A stretch of 34,468 nucleotides of DNA from a virus, in the IMG/VR virus record IMGVR_UViG_3300037584_004141, positions 1-34,468 of that record, one strand, 5' to 3'. The position numbers were made by a program, and so were the translations under genes. This document shows, one piece after another, positions 6,601 through 15,623 of the stretch (the first letter of the stretch is position 1; each line of letters opens with the position of its first letter). The notes under the pieces were generated by a model that was not told the origin of the DNA, did no database searches, and saw only the letters and a program-made list of their open reading frames with translations.

Positions 6601-7205
6601 TGAAATCATTATACCAATTTATAGTTAAACCCAAAGGCGAACGATATAATAATACTAAAAAAGTAGGCGACACTAGCCTGCTACTAAATACAAGTATAGA
6701 AAGCTTTCGTCATATAAATAAAGAAGCTATAGTAATTTCTACCCCTGCTGCTTTTAATACAGGTATAAAGGCTGGCGATATCATATTAATACACCACAAT
6801 ATCTTTAGAAGATATTATGATATCAAAGGTAAAGAGAAAAATGGTAGCACATATTTTAAAGATCATATGTATTTTGTTAATCCAGACCAAGTGTACGGCT
6901 ATAAAAAAAATAAAAATTGGGTCATGGTTAATAATAGATGCTTTATAAAGCCAATTAAAGAAACAAGCTCATATTCAAACGAAAAAGAGCAAAAGCATAT
7001 TGGTATACTAAAGTATGGTAATAATGCGCTAGAAGCGCTTCAAATTAACCCAGGAGACCTGGTAGGCTTTACGCCTAGTAGTGAATGGGAATTTATTATA
7101 GACGATGAACGTCTTTATTGTATGAAATCAAATGATATAGCTATTAAGTATGAACGTAAAGGACACGAAGAGGAATATAATCCGAGCTGGGCAAAAAGCA
7201 GTTAA
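6600..7205 (+). CDS. Tandem GroES-like protein (putative second co-chaperonin)
   Basis: A 201-residue protein that reads as two GroES-like beta-barrels in a row. Half A (about 5-101): LYQFIVKPKG, a variable loop, INKEAIVIST, TGIKAGDIILIHH (55-66) and DHMYFVNPDQVYGYK. Half B (about 112-185): NRCFIKPI, a loop, GILKYGN, LQINPGDLVGFTP (148-159) and LYCMKSNDIAIKYE. Both halves carry the K/P-x-GD-hydrophobic signature and a closing strand like GroES. It overlaps its upstream neighbour by one base and the probable small terminase gene by 56. A role in phage capsid folding, like T4 gp31, is plausible; it might instead be a GroES-fold protein with another job. Confidence 0.65.
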   Translation: MKSLYQFIVKPKGERYNNTKKVGDTSLLLNTSIESFRHINKEAIVISTPAAFNTGIKAGDIILIHHNIFRRYYDIKGKEKNGSTYFKDHMYFVNPDQVYGYKKNKNWVMVNNRCFIKPIKETSSYSNEKEQKHIGILKYGNNALEALQINPGDLVGFTPSSEWEFIIDDERLYCMKSNDIAIKYERKGHEEEYNPSWAKSS

Positions 7206-7425
7206 TGAATTAATTCGCGTTGCTGAAGAGCAGATTATAACAGATACTGAAGACGACCTTTCAGCGGATAGGCTTAAAAATGCTGCGGCTACTAAAAAGT
7301 TAGCAATCTTTGATGCGTTTGAAATATTAACACGCATAGACGAAGAAAGATCATTATTAGAAGGAGAAAACGAAGCAGCTAAAGCTAAATCATTTAAAGG
7401 CTTTGCAGAGGGTAGATCAAAATGA
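7150..7425 (+). CDS. Probable terminase small subunit
   Basis: A 91-residue all-helical protein directly before the large terminase, overlapping it by ATGA. It has helices RNIIRAGQKAVNELIRVAEE, ADRLKNAAATKKLAIFDAFE and ILTRIDEERSLLEGENEAAK, with an acidic-basic mix and a basic end. The call rests on position and size: small terminases are short helical DNA-binding proteins encoded just before TerL. No clear helix-turn-helix was confirmed. It starts inside the preceding gene (56-base overlap), and no other in-frame ATG lies nearby. Confidence 0.55.
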   Translation: MNVKDTKRNIIRAGQKAVNELIRVAEEQIITDTEDDLSADRLKNAAATKKLAIFDAFEILTRIDEERSLLEGENEAAKAKSFKGFAEGRSK

Positions 7426-9635
7426 ATTATACACAGACATTGTTTGAAGTTCTGCCTGATTATATAAGCAAGAAAGTTCTTAATAAAAAGAATAGGTATA
7501 AGCAATGGAAGTACGGCTACGACAAAGAAAGTGATGTTGTAGTAATAAGTAAAACCGGTGAGATTGGCGATGTGTATAGCATACAAAATCTTAAGATAGC
7601 TTTACCAAAAATTTTTGAACCACATAAATTTAAAAAAAATACGTGGAATCGAATAGACTACCCTAAAGAGCTTGAAAAAATAAAAAGCGTATTTGAGTGG
7701 AATCAGATGCCTGAATACTTTAAAGAAAAATACTATGATTATATTGACGAAGAATTCAAACGCCGTGATGAAGGCTTTTCGTTCGTTAATAAAGATATTC
7801 CTACTTATATCACTGGCACTCATTACATGTACCTGCAGTGGGCTAAAATTGACGTGGGCAAAGCAGAATTCAGAGAATCAAACAGATTATTTTTTATTTT
7901 CTGGGAAGCATGTAAAGCCGATTCACGCAGTTATGGAATGTGCTATCTCAAAAACAGACGCTCTGGTTTTTCTTTCATGGCATCAGGAGAGCTGGTTAAT
8001 CAAGCGACAATATCTTCCGATTCACGGTTTGGGATATTGTCCAAATCTGGAGCCGATGCTAAAAAAATGTTCACAGATAAAGTTGTACCAATATCCGTCA
8101 ACTATCCGTTTTTTTTCAAACCGATACAAGACGGAATGGACCGACCAAAAACCGAACTGGCGTATAGAGTACCCGCGTCAAAACTCACAAGGCGCAAACT
8201 TGATCAGGGCCAAGGGCCGGAGGAACTCGAAGGGCTCGACACTACAATCGACTGGAAGAACACGGGAGACAACTCGTACGACGGAGAAAAATTAAAGCTG
8301 CTAGCACACGACGAAAGTGGAAAGTGGGAAAGACCGGATAACATATTAAATAACTGGCGAGTTACAAAAACAACACTTAGATTAGGATCTAGAATCGTTG
8401 GTAAGTGTATGATGGGCTCAACTTCAAATGCATTAGATAAAGGTGGAGCAAATTTCAAAAAATTATACGAAGATTCAAACGTTACTAAACGGAACCGCAA
8501 TGGACAGACTAGCTCGGGACTATATTCTTTGTTCATACCTATGGAATGGAACTACGAAGGATTCATTGATTCTTATGGACACCCTGTCTTCGATACACCG
8601 AAAAAAGAAGTTAGAGGACCACATGGAGATATTATTGACCAAGGGGTTATAGAGCATTGGCAAAATGAGGTTGATGGTCTTAAAAATGATCAAGAGGGTT
8701 TAAATGAGTACTACCGGCAGTTTCCTCGTACAGAACAACACGCTTTTAGAGATGAGGCAAAAGAATCTTTATTTAATCTAACTAAGATTTATGAGCAAAT
8801 AGATTATAACGAAGAAGTACAAAATAGCATGCAAGTTACGCAGGGCAGCTTCCAATGGCAAAATGGTGAGCAAGATAGTAATGTAATATTTGCGCCAAAT
8901 AAAAATGGAAGATTTAAAATTAGCTGGGTACCTCCTAAAAGTTTACAAAATCATGTAATAGTAAAAAATGGTATTAAATACCCAGGCAATGAGCACGTTG
9001 GTGCATTTGGATGTGACTCATATGATATATCAGGTACAGTTGACAAAAGAGGCTCCAAAGGTTCTTTGCATGGTTTAACAAAGTTTAGTATGGAGGATGC
9101 GCCTCCTAATATGTTTTTTTTAGAGTATGTGGCAAGACCACAAACAGCAGAAATATTTTTTGAAGATGTTCTGATGGCTTTAGTCTTTTATGGGATGCCA
9201 ATACTTGCGGAAAATAATAAGCCTCGGTTATTATACTATTTAAAACGTAGAGGTTATAGAGGTTTTTCGATGAATAGGCCAGACAAGCTTTGGAATAAGC
9301 TTTCTGTTACAGAAAAAGATATAGGTGGAATTCCTAATACTTCTGAGGATATTAAGCAAGCTCACGCTGCTGCAATTGAAAGTTATATAGAAAATTATAT
9401 AGGGCAAGTTACAGAAGGCATGTATGGCGATATGTACTTTCAAAAAACTTTAGAAGATTGGTCTGGCTTTAATATAAATAACAGAACAAAATTTGACGCA
9501 ACAATTAGTTCTGGTTTAGCTATTATGGCCTGCAACAAAAACAGATATAGACCGTCTGCGGAAAAAATTATAAAATCTGTTCCGCTTGGGTTTAAAAAAT
9601 ATAACAATAAAGGATATAGTTCAAAAATAATATAA
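7422..9635 (+). CDS. terL: Terminase large subunit (packaging ATPase/nuclease)
   Basis: A 737-residue TerL that pumps DNA into the prohead and cuts it. A helical N-terminal region leads to GTHYMYLQWAKID (132-144), a Walker A-like loop LKNRRSGFS (176-184), a Walker B LKLLAHDE (291-298; Asp297-Glu298 catalytic), and a coupling segment MGSTSNALDKGG (331-342). FPRTEQHAFR (434-443) is the usual marker before the RuvC/RNase H-like nuclease, whose first acidic residue is probably Asp532 in GAFGCDSYDISG. The size is normal for long-TerL phages. Codons for residues about 238-305 are unusually rich in G/C at third positions compared with the rest of the gene. Confidence 0.92.
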   Translation: MNYTQTLFEVLPDYISKKVLNKKNRYKQWKYGYDKESDVVVISKTGEIGDVYSIQNLKIALPKIFEPHKFKKNTWNRIDYPKELEKIKSVFEWNQMPEYFKEKYYDYIDEEFKRRDEGFSFVNKDIPTYITGTHYMYLQWAKIDVGKAEFRESNRLFFIFWEACKADSRSYGMCYLKNRRSGFSFMASGELVNQATISSDSRFGILSKSGADAKKMFTDKVVPISVNYPFFFKPIQDGMDRPKTELAYRVPASKLTRRKLDQGQGPEELEGLDTTIDWKNTGDNSYDGEKLKLLAHDESGKWERPDNILNNWRVTKTTLRLGSRIVGKCMMGSTSNALDKGGANFKKLYEDSNVTKRNRNGQTSSGLYSLFIPMEWNYEGFIDSYGHPVFDTPKKEVRGPHGDIIDQGVIEHWQNEVDGLKNDQEGLNEYYRQFPRTEQHAFRDEAKESLFNLTKIYEQIDYNEEVQNSMQVTQGSFQWQNGEQDSNVIFAPNKNGRFKISWVPPKSLQNHVIVKNGIKYPGNEHVGAFGCDSYDISGTVDKRGSKGSLHGLTKFSMEDAPPNMFFLEYVARPQTAEIFFEDVLMALVFYGMPILAENNKPRLLYYLKRRGYRGFSMNRPDKLWNKLSVTEKDIGGIPNTSEDIKQAHAAAIESYIENYIGQVTEGMYGDMYFQKTLEDWSGFNINNRTKFDATISSGLAIMACNKNRYRPSAEKIIKSVPLGFKKYNNKGYSSKII

Positions 9636-9638
9636 TAA

Positions 9639-12044
9639 ATGGTTAATACTAATTATAAAAGCTCGTTTCCCGATCAGGTGGTACCTAATGAGGAAAAGCA
9701 AACATTAGATTACGGCTTACAAGTAGCGAGAGCTATTGAAAACGAGTGGTTTAGAAATAACCGTGGAGGAGATCGATTTACTTCTAATTTTCAAGAATAT
9801 CATAGACGAAGACTATATGCTCGCGGTGAACAGTCAATTCAAAAATATAAAGATGAATTATCTATTAATGGTGATTTATCTTATCTTAATTTAGATTGGA
9901 AACCAGTACCAGTGATACCTAAGTTTGTAGATATTGTTGTGAACGGTATGTCTCAGCGCAATTATGAAATAAAAGCGTACGCACAAGATCCTATAGCTAA
10001 ACAGAAAAAAACAAGATACGCTGAAACAGTTATGTCTGATATGTTTAATCGGCAATCATTAACGCAGCTTACGCAAGAAACAGGTATTAATTTCTTTTCA
10101 GTTCCAGACCCAGAAAATTTACCTAAAGACCAGGATGAGTTTGAAGTATATATGCAGCTTAATTATAAAGAAGCTGTTGAAATAGCATTAGAAGAACTTA
10201 TAAATAATTCTTTAGATAAAAATAAATATGACGAGGTTAGAAAAAGATTTATTTATGATTTAGTCGTATGTGGTATAGGTGCTGCTAAAACAGAATATAA
10301 TAAGTCAAATGGCCTACGAGTTAAATATGTTGATCCAGCAAATCTTGTGTATTCTTATACTGAAGATCCTAATTTTGATGATCTGTATTACATAGGAGAA
10401 GTAAAACAAGTTTCATTAAGTGAAATTGCAAAATTGTTTCCTTATCTTACGCCAGAAGATCTTATAGAAATACAAAAGTACCCAGGCAATAATGATTATG
10501 TAAGAAATTATTATGGGCAGAATGATAATAACACAATAAGTGTTATGTTTTTTGAATATAAAACTTTTGAAAAGCAAGTATTTAAAATTAAAGAAACAGA
10601 ACAGGGTTTGCAAAAAGCTTTAGAAAAGCCAGATACATTTAACCCTCCAACTAATGATAATTTTGAAAGAGTAGAAAGAACTATTGAAGTTCTTTACACA
10701 GGTGCTAAAATATTAGGTCATGAAAAAATGTTGTCGTGGAAGATGGCCGAAAACATGACTAGACCGTATGCTGATTCGCCTAAAGTTGAAATGAATTATA
10801 CTTTAGTAGCTCCTAGAATGTACAGAGGCAGGGTTGAATCTTTAGTTAGTCGTATAACTGGCTTTGCTGATATGATTCAACTTACACATCTTAAACTCCA
10901 ACAAGTGATGTCTCGAATGGTGCCGGACGGCGTTTATGTAGATGTTGATGGATTAGCTGAAGTTGATTTAGGTAATGGAACTAATTATAATCCAGCGGAG
11001 GCTTTAAACATGTACTTCCAAACTGGTAGCATTGTTGGAAGATCATTTACACAAGAGGGCGATATGAACCCCGGTAAAGTTCCTATTCAAGAATTACAAA
11101 CATCATCTGGGCAAGGCAAGATAGGCTCTCTTATTAATACATATCAGTATTATTTACAGATGATTCGGGATGTGACCGGTCTTAATGAAGCTAGAGATGG
11201 CAGTCAGCCCGATAAAAACGCACTTGTTGGTTTACAGAAATTAGCGGCAGCTAATTCAAACACGGCAACACGCCATATATTACAAGCTGCATCTTATATT
11301 ACTCTTAGGCTATGCGAAAATATATCTTTAAAAGCAAAGGATATATTTGAATTTGCATTAACAGAAGAAAGTTTAGAACAAAGTATAAATGATTTTAATG
11401 TATCAACATTAAAAGAAATATCTAATCTGCATTTGCATGACTTTGGTATTTATTTACAACTTGAGCCTGATGTTGAAGAGAAACAATCTTTAGAAAGTAA
11501 TATTCAGGCGGCATTGCAATCTGGCTCTATTTATTTAGATGACGCTATTGAAATACGTAATATTAATAATATTGATTTAGCAAATAAATATTTACGTATT
11601 AAACGCCAAAAGAAACAAGAAGCGGATCAAGCGGCGCAGCAACAAACCATACAGGCTCAAGGGCAGGCTAACGCTCAGGCTTCTGAAGCAGCAGCATTGG
11701 CAGAACTTCAAAAACAACAAGCTTTAACTGAAAGTAAGTTGCAGCTAGAGCAAGGTAAATCACAGTTTGAAATACAAAAACTTGAGCGTGAAGCTGCAAT
11801 AAAAATGCGCTTAATGGAACTTGAATTTCAATTTAACAAACAATTAGCTCAAGCTCAGGCTGAAGCTTTAAAAAACAAAGACGCTTATAAAGAAGATAGA
11901 AAAGATGAGCGCACTAAAATACAAGCAACGCAACAGTCAGAATTAATTGACCAGCGTAAAAATGATACGCTACCAAAAAACTTTGAATCTGCAGGATTTG
12001 ATGTATTAGGTGGTTTTGACTTAGGTCAATTTGATCCTAAGTAA
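9639..12044 (+). CDS. Portal protein
   Basis: An 801-residue portal, three bases after terL and before scaffold and capsid genes. The N-terminal part (YHRRRLYARGEQSIQKYKDE; LNLDWKPVPVIPKFVDIVVN; DPANLVYSYTEDPNFDDLYY) has the wing/stem features of podovirus-like portals, and DVTGLNEARDGSQPDKNALV is a typical loop region before the crown. The last 150 residues are a long Gln/Ala/Glu-rich coiled coil (from about 650), as in portals with an extended barrel. The dodecameric ring would sit at one capsid vertex and dock the terminase and neck. Confidence 0.85.
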   Translation: MVNTNYKSSFPDQVVPNEEKQTLDYGLQVARAIENEWFRNNRGGDRFTSNFQEYHRRRLYARGEQSIQKYKDELSINGDLSYLNLDWKPVPVIPKFVDIVVNGMSQRNYEIKAYAQDPIAKQKKTRYAETVMSDMFNRQSLTQLTQETGINFFSVPDPENLPKDQDEFEVYMQLNYKEAVEIALEELINNSLDKNKYDEVRKRFIYDLVVCGIGAAKTEYNKSNGLRVKYVDPANLVYSYTEDPNFDDLYYIGEVKQVSLSEIAKLFPYLTPEDLIEIQKYPGNNDYVRNYYGQNDNNTISVMFFEYKTFEKQVFKIKETEQGLQKALEKPDTFNPPTNDNFERVERTIEVLYTGAKILGHEKMLSWKMAENMTRPYADSPKVEMNYTLVAPRMYRGRVESLVSRITGFADMIQLTHLKLQQVMSRMVPDGVYVDVDGLAEVDLGNGTNYNPAEALNMYFQTGSIVGRSFTQEGDMNPGKVPIQELQTSSGQGKIGSLINTYQYYLQMIRDVTGLNEARDGSQPDKNALVGLQKLAAANSNTATRHILQAASYITLRLCENISLKAKDIFEFALTEESLEQSINDFNVSTLKEISNLHLHDFGIYLQLEPDVEEKQSLESNIQAALQSGSIYLDDAIEIRNINNIDLANKYLRIKRQKKQEADQAAQQQTIQAQGQANAQASEAAALAELQKQQALTESKLQLEQGKSQFEIQKLEREAAIKMRLMELEFQFNKQLAQAQAEALKNKDAYKEDRKDERTKIQATQQSELIDQRKNDTLPKNFESAGFDVLGGFDLGQFDPK

Positions 12045-12071
12045 TTTTTATTAATTTTATAATATTTTATT

Positions 12072-13274
12072 ATGACAGAAACAGTCGCACAAGAAGGGGA
12101 ATTTAAAGTAAAGCCTCGAAAAATAAAAAAGCTTTCTGAGACACCTAAAACTATTAAAGTAGATTTGTCTAAAAAGCCGGAAGAAATTCAAGAAACAGGT
12201 GATACCATTAAGGTAGATCTTACTGAAAAAAAAGAAGAAGATGCCGTTCAAATCGATACAACAGATGAGAGCAATGCTACTGTCGGAGAATCCGAAGACC
12301 CGCAAAGCGGCGAAAAAGTGGTTGAAGAAGTACGGGCCTCCGAAGAAGAAGTAGAAGAGCCTGTAATACAAGAAATAAACGAACAAGAGGTTCAAGAGCA
12401 ATCTGAAGCTTTGCAAGAACAAGTTGAGGAAGCTGTACAGGAATCGCAAGATACTGCAGAACCTTTACCGGAAAATATTCAAAAAGCTGTAGACTTTATG
12501 AATGAAACCGGTGGAACATTAGAAGACTATGTAAGATTAAACGCGGACTATTCTAATGTAGATAACGATACACTTTTGCGTGAATATTATCGCCAAAGTA
12601 AACCTCATTTAGATTCTGAAGATGTAGGTATTCTTTTAGAAGATTTTACATGGGACGAAGAACTAGATGATCAAAAAGATATACGTAAGAAAAAAATTGC
12701 GTATAAAGAAGAAGTTGCAAAAGCTAAAGGCTTTTTAGAGGGACTGAAAGATAAATATTACGACGAAATCAAGTTGAGACCCGGCGTAACTCAAGAACAA
12801 CAAAAAGCAGTTGACTTTTTCAATCGATACAGCGAAGAGCAGCAAACTATAAAGCAGCGAACTGAAGATTTTCAAGGACGTACAAAAAATTATTTTAACG
12901 AAGATTTCAAAGGTTTTGATTTTAAACTCGGTGAAAAACAATTTAGGTACGGATTAAAAGATAATTCTTCGGTTGCAAATCAACAATCAGATATAAGTAA
13001 CTTTATCAAGAAGTTCTTGAATGACAAAGGTGAAGTGTCAGATTTAAGTGGATATCATAAAGCTTTATACGTAGCTAACAATCCTGACAAAGTAATAAAT
13101 CATTTTTATGAACAGGGACGCGCGGATGCAGTGCGTGATTTAACAGCTAAATCTAAAAATATTAGCAACGAACCACGTGCAACTCAAAGCGGGGATGTGT
13201 TTATTAATGGTTTAAAAGTCAAGTCTGTTAGCGGTGCAGACTCTTCAAAACTTAAAATTAAAACAAAACGTTAA
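12072..13274 (+). CDS. Capsid scaffolding protein
   Basis: A 400-residue, mostly acidic protein between portal and capsid genes, the usual scaffold position. Residues 1-150 are low-complexity Glu/Gln/Val rich. TIKVDL occurs twice, at 27-32 and 45-50, each followed by a Lys-Lys-Glu segment. The middle is helical (KGFLEGLKDKYYDEIKLRPG; FNRYSEEQQTIKQRTEDFQG). The C-terminus is basic (SGADSSKLKIKTKR), matching the capsid-binding tail of many scaffolds. It would direct prohead assembly and leave before packaging. No protease is recognisable next to it, so exit may be by escape rather than cleavage. Confidence 0.75.
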   Translation: MTETVAQEGEFKVKPRKIKKLSETPKTIKVDLSKKPEEIQETGDTIKVDLTEKKEEDAVQIDTTDESNATVGESEDPQSGEKVVEEVRASEEEVEEPVIQEINEQEVQEQSEALQEQVEEAVQESQDTAEPLPENIQKAVDFMNETGGTLEDYVRLNADYSNVDNDTLLREYYRQSKPHLDSEDVGILLEDFTWDEELDDQKDIRKKKIAYKEEVAKAKGFLEGLKDKYYDEIKLRPGVTQEQQKAVDFFNRYSEEQQTIKQRTEDFQGRTKNYFNEDFKGFDFKLGEKQFRYGLKDNSSVANQQSDISNFIKKFLNDKGEVSDLSGYHKALYVANNPDKVINHFYEQGRADAVRDLTAKSKNISNEPRATQSGDVFINGLKVKSVSGADSSKLKIKTKR

Positions 13275-13293
13275 AATTTAAAATTAATAACAA

Positions 13294-14724
13294 ATGGCAT
13301 TATCACCTTTGTTTGGGGAAATTACCCCAACTGCACAAAAACAACTAAGTAACCAGAGCTACCTTGATTTTACTAGTGGCGCTGGTAATGACTTCTCTCA
13401 GCAGTATTTACCTGAAATTTATGAAGCTGAAGTAGAAAGATACGGAAATCGTACGCTTTCTGGCTTTCTTCAAATGGTAGGTGCTGAGATGCCAATGACT
13501 TCTGACCAAGTTATTTGGAGCGAGCAAAATCGCTTGCATATTTCTTATGACAAATGTACAATTGGCGCTAATAACAATGGTACTGTAGTAATTCAAGATC
13601 ACGATAACAGCGTTGCTGCTGGCAAACCTCACGCTATCCGCGTACAAAGTTTAATAGTGATTATTGACCCTGCTACATCTACTGAGCAAAAAGCAATTGT
13701 TTCAGCTGCAACTGCAACTCAAATTACAGCTCACCCATTTGGGTCTGCTACTTGGGCGGCTGCACTTGTATCTGCTGCACATTTGAAAGTATTTGTTTAT
13801 GGTTCTGAATTTAAGAAAGGAACTGCTGGAATGGACGGTTCAGTTGAGCCCTCTTTTACTCAATTTAATAATTCACCTATTATCATTAAAGATAAATATG
13901 GAATTAACGGTTCTGACACAGCTCAGATCGGTTGGGTAGAAGTTGCCACTGAAGACGGAACTTCTGGCTATCTATGGTACTTAAAAGCAGAGTCTGAAAC
14001 AAGGCTACGTTACCAAGATTATCTTGAAATGGCAATGGTAGAATCTGAAAAAGCAACTGTTACAACTGGTATTGCAGCTGGATCTACAGCGGGCGGTGCT
14101 AAAGGAACAGAAGGGCTTTTCTCTGCTATTACTAACAGAGGTAATGTATTTTCTTCATTTACGGCATCACTTGCTGACTTTGACAGTATTCTTAAAAATT
14201 TAGATGGTCAAGGCGCTATCGAAGAAAACATGCTTTTCTTAGACCGTGCTACTAATCTAGCTTTTGATGATATGCTTGCAGGTCTTTCATCTGGTGCGCA
14301 AGGCGGTACAGCTTATGGGTTATTTGAAAACTCTCAGGAAATGGCTTTAAATCTTGGATTTACTGGTTTCCGCAGAGGTTCTTATGATTTCTATAAGACT
14401 GACTGGAAATACTTGAATGACGCTTCTACTCGTGGTAATGATGACCAGTATACTGGAAGCGAAGTTGATGCTATCGACGGAGTTCTTATTCCAGCTGGTA
14501 CTTCTACTGTATATGACCAAATTCTTGGAACTAACATTCGACGACCATTCCTTCACGTACGTTATCGTGCATCAGAAGCTGATGATCGAAGAATGAAAAC
14601 TTGGATTACAGGTTCTGTAGGGGGAGCATTTACAACTGATGTTGACGAAATGAACATTCACTTCTTATCTGAAAGATGCTTGTGTGTTCAAGGAGCTAAC
14701 AACTTTGTATTGTTAAAAGCCTAA
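13294..14724 (+). CDS. Major capsid protein
   Basis: A 476-residue protein directly after the scaffold gene and followed by a strong terminator, as expected for the most abundant virion protein. The N-terminal arm (SYLDFTSGAGNDFSQQYLPE) precedes a long helix-containing core (RYQDYLEMAMVESEKATVTT), and the C-terminal half (IHFLSERCLCVQGANNFVLL) ends compactly. The HK97 fold is inferred from gene order and size, not from a diagnostic motif. Codon use is enriched in C-ending and GCT/GGT codons relative to neighbours, consistent with high expression. Confidence 0.85.
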   Translation: MALSPLFGEITPTAQKQLSNQSYLDFTSGAGNDFSQQYLPEIYEAEVERYGNRTLSGFLQMVGAEMPMTSDQVIWSEQNRLHISYDKCTIGANNNGTVVIQDHDNSVAAGKPHAIRVQSLIVIIDPATSTEQKAIVSAATATQITAHPFGSATWAAALVSAAHLKVFVYGSEFKKGTAGMDGSVEPSFTQFNNSPIIIKDKYGINGSDTAQIGWVEVATEDGTSGYLWYLKAESETRLRYQDYLEMAMVESEKATVTTGIAAGSTAGGAKGTEGLFSAITNRGNVFSSFTASLADFDSILKNLDGQGAIEENMLFLDRATNLAFDDMLAGLSSGAQGGTAYGLFENSQEMALNLGFTGFRRGSYDFYKTDWKYLNDASTRGNDDQYTGSEVDAIDGVLIPAGTSTVYDQILGTNIRRPFLHVRYRASEADDRRMKTWITGSVGGAFTTDVDEMNIHFLSERCLCVQGANNFVLLKA

Positions 14725-14735
14725 TACTATTTTTT

Positions 14736-14778
14736 AAATCCGGAGCTGTTAATTCGGCTCTGGGTTTATATTTTTTTT
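14736..14778 (+). terminator. Rho-independent terminator after the capsid gene
   Basis: An 11-bp stem (14736-14746, AAATCCGGAGC, with 14757-14767, GCTCTGGGTTT; two G-U pairs) closes a 10-base loop and is followed by eight T. It lies 11 bases after the capsid stop codon and would end or weaken transcription there, raising capsid mRNA relative to the tail genes. Confidence 0.8.
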
Positions 14779-14802
14779 AAAACTATTTAATTATATTATA
14801 TC

Positions 14803-15564
14803 ATGGGAAAAGATAAAAACCTTCCAAAAAACAATTGGGAAATTAAGGATAGACATTATTATTTAATTAACACGTCTCCTTTAACCTATACAATACCATC
14901 ACGTCACAGCATAAGAAGACCTCTTCTTTGGTTTGATCCTGATAAAAAAGAACAAAGAGAAATTAGATACGCTACTAACATGCCTAGCGTTTTTGTTGAT
15001 GAACAAAAGGGAGAAGCTACATTAGGGCATATCATGTTTAAAAATGGGCATCTGCATGTACCCAAAGAATTCCAATCTTTACAAAAGTTGCTTTCTTTAT
15101 ATCATCCTTTTTTAAATCTTAAATATAAAGAGCATGATGCTTTAATAGAAGCTGAAGGCGAGCTTGATAATATAGAGCTAGAAGTAGAGGCTTTAAATAT
15201 TGCAATGTCTATGGACATAGACCAAGCGGAAGCTATAGTTAGAGTTGAAACAGGCTCCGCGGTATCTAATATGAGCTCAAAAGAAATAAAAAGAGATTTA
15301 CTTTTATTTGCTAAAAGAAATCCTGTATTATTTTTGGATTTAGCAAATGACGAAAATGTTCAGCTTCGTAATTTTGCAATTAAAGCAAAAGAGGCAAATA
15401 TTATTGATCTTTCTCAAGATCAAAGAACGTTTACTTGGGTATCAAACGGCAAAAAACTTATGACCGTGCCTTTTGATGAAAACCCATATTCAGCTTTTGC
15501 TGCTTTCTTGCAAACAGATGAAGGCGTAGAAGTTTTTAAATCAATAGAAAAAAAGTTTGCATAA
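14803..15564 (+). CDS. Conserved phage protein between capsid and neck genes
   Basis: A 253-residue soluble protein. The first third, TIPSRHSIRRPLLWFDPDKK, REIRYATNMPSVFVDEQKG and EATLGHIMFKNGHLHVPKEF, then QSLQKLLSLYHPFL, is a pattern I recognise from other aquatic phages, where function is unknown. Residues about 110-170 are an acidic helix, and the end is alpha/beta (FTWVSNGKKLMTVPFDENPY). It is flanked by hairpins on both sides (14736 and 15581), so it may be transcribed as a separate unit. Position suggests a capsid decoration, head completion or assembly role. Confidence 0.65.
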   Translation: MGKDKNLPKNNWEIKDRHYYLINTSPLTYTIPSRHSIRRPLLWFDPDKKEQREIRYATNMPSVFVDEQKGEATLGHIMFKNGHLHVPKEFQSLQKLLSLYHPFLNLKYKEHDALIEAEGELDNIELEVEALNIAMSMDIDQAEAIVRVETGSAVSNMSSKEIKRDLLLFAKRNPVLFLDLANDENVQLRNFAIKAKEANIIDLSQDQRTFTWVSNGKKLMTVPFDENPYSAFAAFLQTDEGVEVFKSIEKKFA

Positions 15565-15580
15565 CGTGTAATATTAATAT

Positions 15581-15607
15581 GGAGCAGTAGCGTTATGTTG
15601 CTGCTCC
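15581..15607 (+). terminator. Strong hairpin, possible terminator or processing site
   Basis: GGAGCAGTAGC (15581-15591) pairs with GTTGCTGCTCC (15597-15607) over 11 bp with two G-U pairs and a 5-base loop, 16 bases after the stop of the previous gene. The following sequence (TTATTAAAATATAAAT) has no long T run, so it may be a weak terminator or an mRNA-stabilising hairpin. Confidence 0.6.
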
Positions 15608-15623
15608 TTATTAAAATATAAAT

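Noticed and set aside
7128-7586. Minus-strand open frame over the terminase small/large junction
   Set aside because: Covers two coupled + strand genes; hydrophobic composition is typical of antisense of charged helical proteins.
7693-8295. 200-codon open frame overlapping the terminase gene
   Set aside because: It lies fully inside terL in another frame, and terL has clear conserved motifs there. No recognisable domain; the composition follows the terL codons.
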